DNA from: Bacillota bacterium
GTDB lineage: Bacteria; Bacillota; Clostridia; Christensenellales; Aristaeellaceae
NCBI GenBank assembly: GCA_023443705.1
Contig: JAEZTD010000050.1
Coordinates: 1-34,583, forward strand
Length of the DNA: 34,583 nucleotides
Direction: 5' to 3'
Part shown: in pieces, positions 23,175 through 32,337 of the stretch
Position numbering within the stretch: position 1 is the stretch's first letter
Layout of the letters: each line of letters begins with the position of its first letter
Translations under genes and position numbers: made by a program
The notes under the pieces: model-generated
Told to the model about the DNA's origin: nothing
What the model saw: the letters and a program-made list of their open reading frames with translations, nothing else
Database searches by the model: none

Positions 23175-24776
23175 ATGGATATCAACGGGATCCGGCAGGC
23201 GATCGAAAGCGGCAGGACGGCGCTGGGCATCGAGTTGGGCTCCACCCGCATCAAGGCGGTGCTCGTAAACGAGAAGCACGAGCCGCTGGCCTCCGGCGGC
23301 CACGACTGGGAGAACCGGCTTGAGAACGGCGTATGGACCTACAGCCTCGAGGATGTTTGGGCGGGCCTTCAGGATTCGTTCCAAAAGCTGCGCCAGAACG
23401 TTTCGGAAAAGTACGGCGTTGCCCTCGATGGCGTGGGCGCGATCGGCGGCAGCGCGATGATGCACGGCTACTTGGCCTTTGACGCGGCGGGCAATCTGCT
23501 TGCCCCCTTCCGCACCTGGCGCAACACCACCACCGGCCCCGCAGCGGCGGAACTGACGGAGCTTCTGGGCTTCAACATCCCGCTGCGCTGGTCCATCGCG
23601 CACCTGTATCAGGCGGTTCTAAACGGCGAAGACCATGTCGGCAAGGTGGACTTCATCACCACGCTGGCGGGCTACGTGCATTGGAAGCTGACGGGTGAGA
23701 AGGTGCTGGGCGTGGGCGACGCCTCCGGCATGTTCCCCATTGACAGCACGACCTTTGATTACGACAAGGGCATGCTGGATGCGTTCCAGGCGCTGGTCGC
23801 GCCCCGGAAGCTGCCCTGGACGATCGATAAAATCCTGCCGAAGGTGCTCTCCGCGGGCGAGGACGCGGGCAGGCTGACCGGAAAAGGGGCGAAGCTTCTG
23901 GATCCGAACGGCGCGCTGCCCTCCGGCATCCCCATGTGCCCGCCGGAGGGCGACGCGGGCACCGGCATGGTGGCGACGAATTCCGTCGCGCCCCGCACCG
24001 GCAACGTGTCTGCGGGCACGTCGATCTTTGCGATGATCGTGCTGGAGAAGGCGCTTTCGAAGCTGCACACAGAGATCGACATGGTCACCACCCCCAGCGG
24101 CATGCCGGTGGCGATGGTGCACTGCAACAACTGCTCCTCCGACATCGACGCCTGGGCTGGGCTGTTCCAGGAGTTCGCGAAGGGGCTGGGCGTGGAAATG
24201 AAGCTGGGCAAGGTGCTCGACCAGCTGTTCTTCAAAGCGCTGGAGGCCGACAAGGACGCGGGCGGCCTCGTCTCCTACAACTACGTATCCGGCGAGCCGC
24301 TGACCGGCCTCGACGAAGGGCGTCCGCTGTTTGTGCGTATGCCGGACGCGCGCTTTTCGCTGGCCAACTTCATGCGCGCGCACCTGTACTCGGCGCTGGG
24401 TGCGCTGAAGCTGGGCATGGACATCCTACTGGATGAGGAAAAGGTCGCCATCGACAAGATCTACGGCCACGGCGGCTTCTTCAAGGCCAAGGGCGTGGGC
24501 CAGAGCGTTATGGCCGCTGCCATCCACGCGCCGGTCACGGTGATGGAGACGGCAGGAGAGGGCGGCGCCTGGGGCATCGCGATCCTGGCGGCCTACCTTG
24601 CCAACAAGGCGGAGGGTGAGAAGTTCGAGGATTACCTTGAAACGAAGGTCTTCGCCGGCATGGCGGGGGACACCCTCGCGCCCGACCCGGCGGATGAGAA
24701 GGGCTTCTCGAAGTTCATGGACCGCTACGTGGCAGGCCTCGCTGCGGAGAAGGCGGCGGTGGAGTCGCTGAAGTAG
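23175..24776 (+). CDS. FGGY family carbohydrate kinase
   Basis: 533 residues from ATG 23175, with GGGAGTGG upstream. FGGY kinases phosphorylate pentoses, hexoses or glycerol with ATP. The N-terminal actin-fold phosphate loop is ALGIELGSTRIKAVLV. IGGSAMMHGYLAFD follows, and then FRTWRNTTTGPAA in the sugar-site region. The second half has GNVSAGTSIFAMIVL, and IYGHGGFFKAKGVGQSVMAAA with ETAGEGGAWGIAILAAYL as the adenosine-motif region. The xylulokinase/ribulokinase branch fits best, but the substrate residues cannot be assigned by eye. It is monocistronic, with its own promoter and terminator. Glycoside-uptake genes nearby fit a sugar-processing role. Confidence 0.88.
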   Translation: MDINGIRQAIESGRTALGIELGSTRIKAVLVNEKHEPLASGGHDWENRLENGVWTYSLEDVWAGLQDSFQKLRQNVSEKYGVALDGVGAIGGSAMMHGYLAFDAAGNLLAPFRTWRNTTTGPAAAELTELLGFNIPLRWSIAHLYQAVLNGEDHVGKVDFITTLAGYVHWKLTGEKVLGVGDASGMFPIDSTTFDYDKGMLDAFQALVAPRKLPWTIDKILPKVLSAGEDAGRLTGKGAKLLDPNGALPSGIPMCPPEGDAGTGMVATNSVAPRTGNVSAGTSIFAMIVLEKALSKLHTEIDMVTTPSGMPVAMVHCNNCSSDIDAWAGLFQEFAKGLGVEMKLGKVLDQLFFKALEADKDAGGLVSYNYVSGEPLTGLDEGRPLFVRMPDARFSLANFMRAHLYSALGALKLGMDILLDEEKVAIDKIYGHGGFFKAKGVGQSVMAAAIHAPVTVMETAGEGGAWGIAILAAYLANKAEGEKFEDYLETKVFAGMAGDTLAPDPADEKGFSKFMDRYVAGLAAEKAAVESLK

Positions 24777-24801
24777 GCTGCCGCTGGAACAGGAGCAAAC
24801 G

Positions 24802-24838
24802 AAAGGGATCCCGCACGATGATGGCGGGATCCCTTTTT
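24802..24838 (+). terminator. Intrinsic terminator after the FGGY kinase gene
   Basis: AAAGGGATCCCGC (24802-24814) pairs perfectly with GCGGGATCCCTTT (24824-24836), followed by TT. It may also serve the convergent minus-strand gene ending at 24854. Confidence 0.93.
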
Positions 24839-24853
24839 GAATAACCGGTTTGA

Positions 24854-25627
24854 CTACTTTTCCGGCAGGTCGATGGCGTCCAGCGGGCGGAGCAGGTGGA
24901 CGCGGGCGCCTACGTCCCGCGCGGCGGCGAGAATCGCGGCCTCGTCGCAGCCGTTGATGTCGTACAGGTCCCAGTGCATGGGAATGTACAGCGCGCCGAG
25001 CCGCGCAGCCAGCCGCGCCGCCTCGGCTTCGTCGATGTTCCCGATGATGCCCGCATCTGTGCGGGCATCATCGCGCCCATTGGCGGGGAGCAGCACCACG
25101 TCCGGCCTCTCGGCCTCGAGGCGCTCTGCGAGCCCGTCGTACAGGCTCATGTCTCCGGCAAAGAACACTTTGAGGCCACCCGCCTCGATCAGGTAGCTCA
25201 GTTCCCGATAATCGCCCGCGTCGTCCCGGTGAAGCTCCGTGTGGGCGCAGGGAATCGGCATGATGGCGGCGGAGCCGATGACAAAAGGCTCGTCGGCTCG
25301 CGCGCGGAGGATGTGTTTTACGCCCAGGTCTTCGAGCAGCGCGCATTCCGGCGCGGGCGCGGCGATGGGCGCTTCACCGCCGGATTCGGCGTAAGCGCTG
25401 ATCGTCCACGGGTCCAGATGGTCGCCGTGGCTGTGGGAGACGATCACGCCGTCTGGGTTCAACTGGGCGAGGGTCGCCGGCGCGGGATAGCGCCGCTTCC
25501 ACGGCGTCTCCGCGCTGAAGAAGTTTCTGTCTACATAGTCGGACAGGTAAGGGTCAGTGACGATGCGGCTGCCCGCCGCCTCCAGAAGAAACCCGCATTG
25601 GCCGAGGTAGGTGATCCGCAAACGCAT
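24854..25627 (-). CDS. Metallo-beta-lactamase-fold hydrolase, UlaG-like
   Basis: 257 residues from ATG 25627. The ribosome binding site GGGAGG (25634-25629) is only one base from that ATG but seven from a TTG at 25621. Starting there gives M-R-I-T-Y-L-G, the usual N-terminus of this group, so the TTG may be the true start. Metal ligands are in VIVSHSHGDHLDP (H65, H67, D69, H70), CAHTELH and FFAGDMSLYDG. The LLPANGRD and IPMHWDLY segments match the UlaG (L-ascorbate-6-phosphate lactonase) branch. The related proteins are often annotated only as metal-dependent hydrolases, so lactonase activity is a suggestion. The gene stands alone between two terminators, separated from the GH3 gene by 175 bases. 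Confidence 0.88.
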   Translation of the reverse strand: MRLRITYLGQCGFLLEAAGSRIVTDPYLSDYVDRNFFSAETPWKRRYPAPATLAQLNPDGVIVSHSHGDHLDPWTISAYAESGGEAPIAAPAPECALLEDLGVKHILRARADEPFVIGSAAIMPIPCAHTELHRDDAGDYRELSYLIEAGGLKVFFAGDMSLYDGLAERLEAERPDVVLLPANGRDDARTDAGIIGNIDEAEAARLAARLGALYIPMHWDLYDINGCDEAAILAAARDVGARVHLLRPLDAIDLPEK

Positions 25628-25724
25628 CCCTCCCGTTTTTCCTTTTTAATTATGACGCATTTCGCTCCCTGTGGTTCCTCGAAAGGCGCCCAAAAGATGG
25701 CTCATACCCGGTTTGGCAACAATT

Positions 25725-25752
25725 GCCTGCCGGGCGAAGACGCCCGGCAGGC
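25725..25752 (-). terminator. Strong hairpin downstream of the GH3 gene
   Basis: GCCTGCCGGGCG (25725-25736) and CGCCCGGCAGGC (25741-25752), twelve perfect pairs with a four-base loop. It lies after the 3' end of the minus-strand GH3 gene, but the minus strand continues AATTGTTGCC without a real T-run. It marks the end of the dpp-GH3 unit, possibly as an RNA-stabilising or T-poor terminator. Confidence 0.6.
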
Positions 25753-25802
25753 AGGCTGGTCGTGTGAACCGAGGGGAAGGAAGCAATGTCGATCGCGACA
25801 GG

Positions 25803-28070
25803 CTACCGCGCGTTCAATTGCGCGACCATCGCTTCCAGATCGTCATATGTGAGCGCGCCACCTGTGAAGCTGATGACGCTTCGAAGCGGGGAGTAGCCCA
25901 GCATTGCCTGAAGCATTTCCGGAGAAATGGCGCTCTGCGCCACGTCGCTGCCCGCCTGGCCGCCGCCGAGGGTCTGGGTCATCTGATCGAGGAGGGGCTT
26001 CAGGATCATCTGGGCTTTTTCGTCCTTCATCAGATCGGAGAAGATCGAGTTGACCGAATAGGTGACCGGGATTTCGGTGGTCGATGTAACGCTGAGCGCC
26101 GCGCGAAGCGCGATGTCCCGGCTGGAATGGCCGATCTCGACGAAGAAGTCCCCCGTTTCCGCGTACCAGTCGTGGATCGCTTCGCTCCAGTAGGCGAAAT
26201 CGCGCTTGGAGAGCGTGAACGAAACGTCCACTTCCTCGCCGGGCTCAAGATGCACCTTTTCGAAGCCCCGGAGTTCCCGAACTGGGCGGAAGACGCTGCT
26301 TTCGACATCCGAAACGTAGAGCTGCACCACGTCCTTGCCTGCGACGGAGCCGGTGTTTTTCACGGTGACGGTGGCGGTCACGGTATCGGTATCGACGATG
26401 CTGTCCGCGCTCAGGCGCAGGTTCGAGTATTCAAAGGTGGTGTAGGAGAGGCCGAAGCCGAAGGGAAACAGCACGTCCAGCTTCTTTTTGTCGTAATAGC
26501 GGTAGCCGACGAACACGCCCTCCCGATAATTGGCCACGTCGCCCTCACCGCCGTAGGACAGGTAGGAGGGGTTGTGCTCCATTTTGAGCGGGAAGGTCTC
26601 CGGCAGTTTTCCACACGGGTTTTGGCGGCCGAAAAGCACGTCCGCCGTTGCGCCGCCCACCGCCTGGCCGCCCAGATAAGCCTCGATCACCGCGCGCACG
26701 GAGCCGATCCACGGCATTTCAATGGGCGAGCCGTTGTAGAGCACCACCACAGTGTTCGGGTTGGCCTTCGCGACGCGCTCGATGAGCGCCTCCTGGCAGG
26801 CGGGCATGCGCATGTGGGTGCGGTCATAACCTTCGGACTCAAAGGCGTCCGGGAGCCCCGCCACGATCACCGCGCATTCGGCAGCGCTTGCGACCGCCAC
26901 CGCCTCGCGGATCATCGCCTCGTCGATTTCATCCCGGTCGGTGCGGTAGCCGTCGGCGTAGGTGACGCCCGGAACGCCCGCCAGCGCGTCGATCAGCGAG
27001 GTGACCTTGAAGCTGTTGATGTGGGAGCTGCCGCCGCCCTGGAACCGGGGCTCCTTCGCGAAGCGGCCGATGACCGCCACCCGCTCGCCCTTCGAGAGGG
27101 GCAGGAGGCCGTCGTTTTTGAGCAGCACCATGCACTCGGCGGCGAGTTTGCGCGCCAGCGCGTGCTGGGCTTCCTTGTCCCAAGGCGTCTCGGGTCTGGC
27201 GTTTTCGAGGTAGCGGTCGTTGACTTCAAGCACCCGCTCCGCCGCCTGATCCACCAGTTTTTCATCCAGTTTCCCACCGCGCACCGCCTCCACGATGCGC
27301 CGGTCGTTGACGCCGCCGGAGCCGGGCATTTCAAGGTCCAGTCCCGTGGCGACGCCCTTCACCCGGTCGTTGACCGCGCCCCAGTCGCTCACCACATAGC
27401 CGTCGAAGCCCCACTCGCCGCGGAGGAGATCGGTCAGAAGCCACGGATGCTCCGACGCGTACACGCCGTTCAGCCGGTTGTAGGAGCACATCACCGTCCA
27501 GGGTTTGGCGCGCTTTACCGCGGCTTCAAAAGCGGGCAGGTAGATCTCGCGCAGCGTGCGCTCGTCCACCCGGGAATCGGAGGACATGCGCCGGTGCTCC
27601 TGGCTGTTGGCGGCGAAGTGCTTGATGGAGGTGCCGATGTTCCGGCTCTGTACGCCATCGATCACGCTGACGGCGGCCTCGCCCGCGAGGTACGGATCCT
27701 CGCTGAAGTATTCGAAATTCCGCCCACACAGCGGCGAGCGCTTGATGTTGACCGCCGGGCCCAGCACCACGGAGACCTTTTCGTGCTGACAGGCGTCGCC
27801 CACGGCCTCGCCGAGCCTGCGGATCAGGTCCCGGTCAAACGAGGCGGCGGTGGCGCAGCCCGCCGGAAAGCAGACGGCCTCGATGCTTTCGTTGATGCCC
27901 AGATGGTCGCCGTCCTCCCGCTGCTTGCGAAGGCCGTGGGGGCCGTCGGAGACCATCACGCCCGGCACGCCCAGCCGCTCTACGGCCTTTGTATGCCAGA
28001 AGTCCGCGCCGGACAGTAGCGAAGCCTTTTCCTCCAGCGTCATCCGGGCGACCAGTTCTTCCACGTTCAT
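25803..28070 (-). CDS. Glycoside hydrolase family 3 beta-glycosidase, cytoplasmic
   Basis: 755 residues from ATG 28070, with AAAGGAA about 10 bases upstream. GH3 enzymes remove terminal beta-linked sugars with retention. The N-terminal barrel domain shows VMVSDGPHGLR, SIKHFAANSQEHRR (K150, H151) and the nucleophile D229 in GYVVSDWGAV. The second alpha/beta domain has CMVLLKNDGLLPL and AFESEGYDRT (likely acid/base glutamate region). A fibronectin-III-like C-terminal domain (VKNTGSVAGKDVVQLYVSD, RPVRELRGFEK) and a helical tail of about 95 residues follow. There is no signal peptide, so the substrate must be imported. The gene follows the ABC importer genes on the same strand, making a beta-glucoside or xylo-oligosaccharide the likely substrate; beta-glucosidase versus beta-xylosidase is not resolved. 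Confidence 0.94.
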   Translation of the reverse strand: MNVEELVARMTLEEKASLLSGADFWHTKAVERLGVPGVMVSDGPHGLRKQREDGDHLGINESIEAVCFPAGCATAASFDRDLIRRLGEAVGDACQHEKVSVVLGPAVNIKRSPLCGRNFEYFSEDPYLAGEAAVSVIDGVQSRNIGTSIKHFAANSQEHRRMSSDSRVDERTLREIYLPAFEAAVKRAKPWTVMCSYNRLNGVYASEHPWLLTDLLRGEWGFDGYVVSDWGAVNDRVKGVATGLDLEMPGSGGVNDRRIVEAVRGGKLDEKLVDQAAERVLEVNDRYLENARPETPWDKEAQHALARKLAAECMVLLKNDGLLPLSKGERVAVIGRFAKEPRFQGGGSSHINSFKVTSLIDALAGVPGVTYADGYRTDRDEIDEAMIREAVAVASAAECAVIVAGLPDAFESEGYDRTHMRMPACQEALIERVAKANPNTVVVLYNGSPIEMPWIGSVRAVIEAYLGGQAVGGATADVLFGRQNPCGKLPETFPLKMEHNPSYLSYGGEGDVANYREGVFVGYRYYDKKKLDVLFPFGFGLSYTTFEYSNLRLSADSIVDTDTVTATVTVKNTGSVAGKDVVQLYVSDVESSVFRPVRELRGFEKVHLEPGEEVDVSFTLSKRDFAYWSEAIHDWYAETGDFFVEIGHSSRDIALRAALSVTSTTEIPVTYSVNSIFSDLMKDEKAQMILKPLLDQMTQTLGGGQAGSDVAQSAISPEMLQAMLGYSPLRSVISFTGGALTYDDLEAMVAQLNAR

Positions 28071-28132
28071 GGCTCACGTTCCTTTCCACATCGGTGGTTC
28101 CGCTTCAAGGGTTCGGCACCTTCGAAGCGAAT

Positions 28133-28166
28133 GCCTTTCCGGTGCGCTTGCGCGCACCGGAAAGGC
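28133..28166 (-). terminator. Perfect 15-bp hairpin between the last dpp gene and the GH3 gene
   Basis: GCCTTTCCGGTGCGC (28133-28147) and GCGCACCGGAAAGGC (28152-28166) pair perfectly; on the minus strand the loop is GCAA, a GNRA tetraloop. No T-run follows (ATTCGC). It may be a processing or stability element that lets the GH3 gene be co-transcribed at a different level, rather than a full terminator. No GH3 promoter was found. Confidence 0.55.
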
Positions 28167-28175
28167 GATGGGGCT

Positions 28176-28977
<802 letters not shown>

Positions 28978-28991
<14 letters not shown>

Positions 28992-29991
28992 GCTCGTACA
29001 CCTCCCGCAAGTTACTCTCGGAGTGGCCGCACCGGTAGGCGCGTCCACCGGGCAGCTCCAGCATGGGGATCTCGTGCACCCGGCAGGCGGGCACCACGTA
29101 CTTGCAGCGGTCGGCGAAGCGGCAACCCGAGGGGGGCTTCTTCAGGTTGGGCGGCGTGCCGGGGATGGCGGTCAGCTCGTGGCCGCGCACGCCCTCTTCA
29201 GGCACAATGATGGAGCCCATCAGGCCCTTTGCGTAGGGGTGCAGCGGGTCGAACACCATCTCCTTCGCGGTGCCCTTTTCCACCATCTGCCCGGCGTACA
29301 TGACCATGATGTCGTCCGTCACGTTGTACAGGAGCGGCAACTCGTGGGTGATGAAGATCATGCCCTTGATGTATTCCTTTTCCATGAGGTTCCGGAGCAT
29401 CTTGATGACCATCTTCTGGCTGGTCACGTCGAGGGCGGAGGACGGCTCGTCCGCGATCAGCACCTTGGGCTTCAGGATGGTCGAGATCGCGATGACGGTG
29501 CGCTGCTTCATGCCGCCGGACAGCTCCACCGGGTGGCGATTTAGGACCTCCGGCGGCAGGCCCAGTTCGCTGAAGCGCTCGCGGGCCATGTCGTAGATGT
29601 CCTTTCGGCTCATCTTCGGGTCGTGGGCATGGATGACGTCTTCGATAAAGCGGATAATTTTGCGGGTTGGGTTCAGCGCGTTCATGGCCGCCTGGGGGAT
29701 GTAGGCGATTTCGGTGCCCAGAACGCTTTTGCGTACGTCGTCCGGGTCCATGCCGGAGATGTTCTTTCCATCGATGATGATCTCACCGCTCGTATAGTGC
29801 AGCGGGGCGAAGTAGTAGCCCATCAGGCTCAGTGCCAGCGTGGACTTGCCGCAGCCGCTTTCGCCGGCGATGCCTAGCGACTTGCCTTCTTCGATCTTCA
29901 GGGAAACATGGTCCACCGCGTACACATCCTCGCGGAATCGGGTGATGTACTTGGTGGTCAGTTCCCGGACTTCCAGTATCGTCTTTGACAT
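28978..29991 (-). CDS. Dpp/Opp-type ABC transporter ATP-binding protein, first ATPase (DppD-like)
   Basis: 337 residues from ATG 29991, with GGAGG upstream, 9 bases after the permease stop. It has Walker A GESGCGKSTLALSL, Q-loop AYIPQAAMNALNP, signature ELSGGMKQRTVIA, Walker B VLIADEPSSALD and H-loop FITHE. The C-terminal oligopeptide/dipeptide-type extension (HPYAKGLMGSI) carries cysteines in SGCRFADRCKYVVPACR and later YRCGH. This four-Cys pattern is known in DppD-type ATPases and holds a [4Fe-4S] cluster in at least one studied importer; here that is inferred from the motif. It pairs with the next ATPase to form the nucleotide-binding dimer. Confidence 0.94.
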
Positions 29992-30000
29992 GTCGGCCTC

Positions 30001-31248
30001 CTAATCCCTCAGGGTGGGGTTGAACACCTGATCCAGGCCCGTGTTCATCAGGTTCAGCGAGAACGAGATGAGCGCGATGCTCAGGATCACGGGGAAATAC
30101 GCCCACCATGAGCCGTTGAGGTGCGCGGAGTAAAGCATCGCCCAGTTCATCATCAGCCCCAGCGTCGGGATTTCGGTGGTCTTGGGGCCGAGGCCAAGGA
30201 GCGACAGTTGCGCCTCCGCCAGGATGGCCGACGAAATCTGCAGGATGAACGCCATGACCACATAGGAGGCGATGTAGGGCAGGATGTCCGTCATGATGAT
30301 TCGAAAGAGGCTGTGCCCGGATAGCTTAGACAAATTCACATGGTCGCGGTTCCGAAGGGAAATGACCTGCGACCGAACCGCCCTCGCCGTCCAAACCCAG
30401 GAGGTGAGGCCGATGACCAGCGCCACCGTCACCGCGCCGCGCTGTTCCTGCCCGATGGAGTAGGAGATCAGGATCAGCAGCACAAAGGAGGGGATGACGG
30501 TGAAGATGTTGGTGATGAACATCACGATTTCGTCCACGATGCCCCCGATATACCCGGCCAGGAGCCCGAGGATAAGGCCGATCAGGGTGGCGATCGCGCC
30601 TGCGATCAGGCCGATGCGAATCGATGTGCCACAGGCGGAGACCAGCTTTTTCAGCGTGTCCGCGCCGAAATTGTCCGTACCCAGCGGCAAGGTCTTTACG
30701 TTGGCCACGTCCGAAACGTTGACGTAGTCGGTCTTGGCGATTTTCGACTTTTCCTTAAGTGCCCCGGTGTCGTCGGGTTCGGAGACGGTCAGAGACGATG
30801 CGCTGTTGGCGGCGAGGATGGAGTTGTTGAGCCGCACGTAGTAGTTGCGCATGGCTTTGGTCATGCCCTTGGGGCGGATGGCCGGGTCGTAGTGCGCGTG
30901 CCACTTTTCGAGCAGCGCCTCGGTGTCTGTCAGGTCAAGGCCCATCACGTCCACCTCGGCGGCGGAAAACCAGTTCAACATGTTGACCCGGTCTTCATCC
31001 GACAGGAACGTGGCGAGGCGGTTGGCTTCCGCCTCCGGCAGCGTAAAGGTGGAGGCCTTGGTGCCCAGGCTGTCGTACAGCGACACGTAGGTGCCGGGCT
31101 TTGCGAAGGTGCCCAGGCCGATCATCTGCAGCGGGTCGCCGGGGTTCACCAGCGGATAGATCAGCATCGTCAGAAGAATTGCCGTAAGGATCACAAAGCC
31201 AACCACAAATTTTGAGGAGTGGAATACCTGGCGAAGTGTGTTTTTCAT
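30001..31248 (-). CDS. Dpp/Opp-type ABC transporter permease (DppC-like) with large extracytoplasmic insertion
   Basis: 415 residues from ATG 31248, with GGAGGGG upstream. The first membrane segment (about 14-34, VVGFVILTAILLTMLIYPLV) is followed by roughly 155 residues of polar sequence. The canonical entry to the permease core then comes as LPLGTDNFGADTLKKL (about 190) and five further membrane segments. The cytoplasmic coupling helix region is near RAVRSQVISLRNRDHVNLSKLSG. Ordinary DppC proteins are about 300 residues, so the extra length is the external loop after TM1. Such long-loop versions occur in importers linked to carbohydrate genes. It forms the translocation channel with the DppB-like subunit. 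Confidence 0.93.
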   Translation of the reverse strand: MKNTLRQVFHSSKFVVGFVILTAILLTMLIYPLVNPGDPLQMIGLGTFAKPGTYVSLYDSLGTKASTFTLPEAEANRLATFLSDEDRVNMLNWFSAAEVDVMGLDLTDTEALLEKWHAHYDPAIRPKGMTKAMRNYYVRLNNSILAANSASSLTVSEPDDTGALKEKSKIAKTDYVNVSDVANVKTLPLGTDNFGADTLKKLVSACGTSIRIGLIAGAIATLIGLILGLLAGYIGGIVDEIVMFITNIFTVIPSFVLLILISYSIGQEQRGAVTVALVIGLTSWVWTARAVRSQVISLRNRDHVNLSKLSGHSLFRIIMTDILPYIASYVVMAFILQISSAILAEAQLSLLGLGPKTTEIPTLGLMMNWAMLYSAHLNGSWWAYFPVILSIALISFSLNLMNTGLDQVFNPTLRD

Positions 31249-31259
31249 CTGCGCCCCTC

Positions 31260-32264
31260 CTAATCAAACTGCGCGGCCTTGACGCGCGGGTCGATCAGGC
31301 CGTAGACAATGTCCAGCACGAAGGTCGCCACCAGCACCATCACGGTGATGATGAGCGTCGTTCCGGAGATCAGCGGATAATCCGCCATGGTGATGCCCTG
31401 CAGCATCGCCGTGCCGAGGCCCGGATAGCTGAAGATGATTTCCGCCACCAGTGCGCCGCCGATCATGGTGCCGATGGAGAGCGCGAGGCCCGTCACCTGG
31501 GGCAGCATCGCGTTTCTGAATACATAGGACACGATTTTGCGGTCCTTGATGCCCAGAAAGCGGCTGTATTTGACGTAGTCGGCGTTGAGCTCGTAGATGG
31601 ACATTGAGCGCATGCCGACGGCCTGGCCGCCGATGGACACCAGCACGATTGACCAGAAGGGCAGCTGATAGTGCTGAATTACCGATTTTATGAAATTCCA
31701 GCTCATGTTGGGGAGCATGTTATAGCTGTACCCGCCTGCAATGGGTGCAACCTTCAGGTTGACGGCGAAGACCACGAGCAGGATAACGGCTAGGCCGAAG
31801 GCGGGGATGCTGCTCAGGAAGAGTGTGACGGGCATGACAAACTTGTCAAAGCCCTTTCGGATGTATGCGGCCAGCGCGCCCAGGATGTTGCCCAGGAGCC
31901 ATCCGACGATGATCGCCGGAAACTGCAGCGCGATCGTCCAGCCGACGGCGCTTTTGATGATTTCCGAGACGGGCCTCGGGTATTGGCTGAAGGAAAGGCC
32001 GAAGTCGCCGCGCAGCACGTTTTTAATATAGAGGAGGAACTGCTCGACCATCGGCTTCTTGGTGCCGAACTGCTCGGCGTAGCTGTCGTAGATCATCTTG
32101 ACGGCGGAGGCGTCGGACAGGCCCTGCGCCGATTTGGCGGTGATGGCCGCCACCGGATCGCCCGGCATCAGCCGCGGCAGGATGAAGTTGAGGAGAACGG
32201 CCACGATGAAGGTGATGACAAACCAGAGGATTTTTTTGCCGAAGTACTTCCGATAGCCCTTCAT
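31260..32264 (-). CDS. Dpp/Opp-type ABC transporter permease (DppB-like)
   Basis: 334 residues from ATG 32264, with GGGGGG at 32276-32271; the longer frame adds ten residues that encode the leader. It has N-terminal LWFVITFIVAVLLNFILPRLMPGDP (the conserved R-x-x-P-G-D-P of DppB), LLYIKNVLRGDFGLSFSQYPRPVSEII, six predicted membrane segments, and the coupling region MRSMSIYELNADYVKYSRFLGI. AEIIFSYPGLGTAMLQGI is the family C-terminal motif. It partners the DppC-like subunit encoded 11 bases downstream. Confidence 0.94.
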   Translation of the reverse strand: MKGYRKYFGKKILWFVITFIVAVLLNFILPRLMPGDPVAAITAKSAQGLSDASAVKMIYDSYAEQFGTKKPMVEQFLLYIKNVLRGDFGLSFSQYPRPVSEIIKSAVGWTIALQFPAIIVGWLLGNILGALAAYIRKGFDKFVMPVTLFLSSIPAFGLAVILLVVFAVNLKVAPIAGGYSYNMLPNMSWNFIKSVIQHYQLPFWSIVLVSIGGQAVGMRSMSIYELNADYVKYSRFLGIKDRKIVSYVFRNAMLPQVTGLALSIGTMIGGALVAEIIFSYPGLGTAMLQGITMADYPLISGTTLIITVMVLVATFVLDIVYGLIDPRVKAAQFD

Positions 32265-32286
32265 AATATACCCCCCGCTGTTGGAA

Positions 32287-32320
32287 GCGGCCATGCCCGA
32301 GCGCGCTCGGACATGGCCGC
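32287..32320 (-). promoter_or_regulatory. Intercistronic hairpin between the binding-protein and permease genes
   Basis: GCGGCCATG (32287-32295) pairs with CATGGCCGC (32312-32320), then one mismatch, then CCGAG/CTCGG with a CGCG loop. No T-run follows. This position is typical of stabilising hairpins that raise binding-protein mRNA over permease mRNA; that role is inferred. Confidence 0.65.
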
Positions 32321-32337
32321 CTCGTCACGTTAATAGA

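Noticed and set aside
25671..28019. 782-codon plus-strand open frame opposite the GH3 gene
   Set aside because: Antisense shadow; composition is His/Arg/Gly-rich as expected from reverse-complement coding sequence, and the GH3 gene has clear catalytic motifs.
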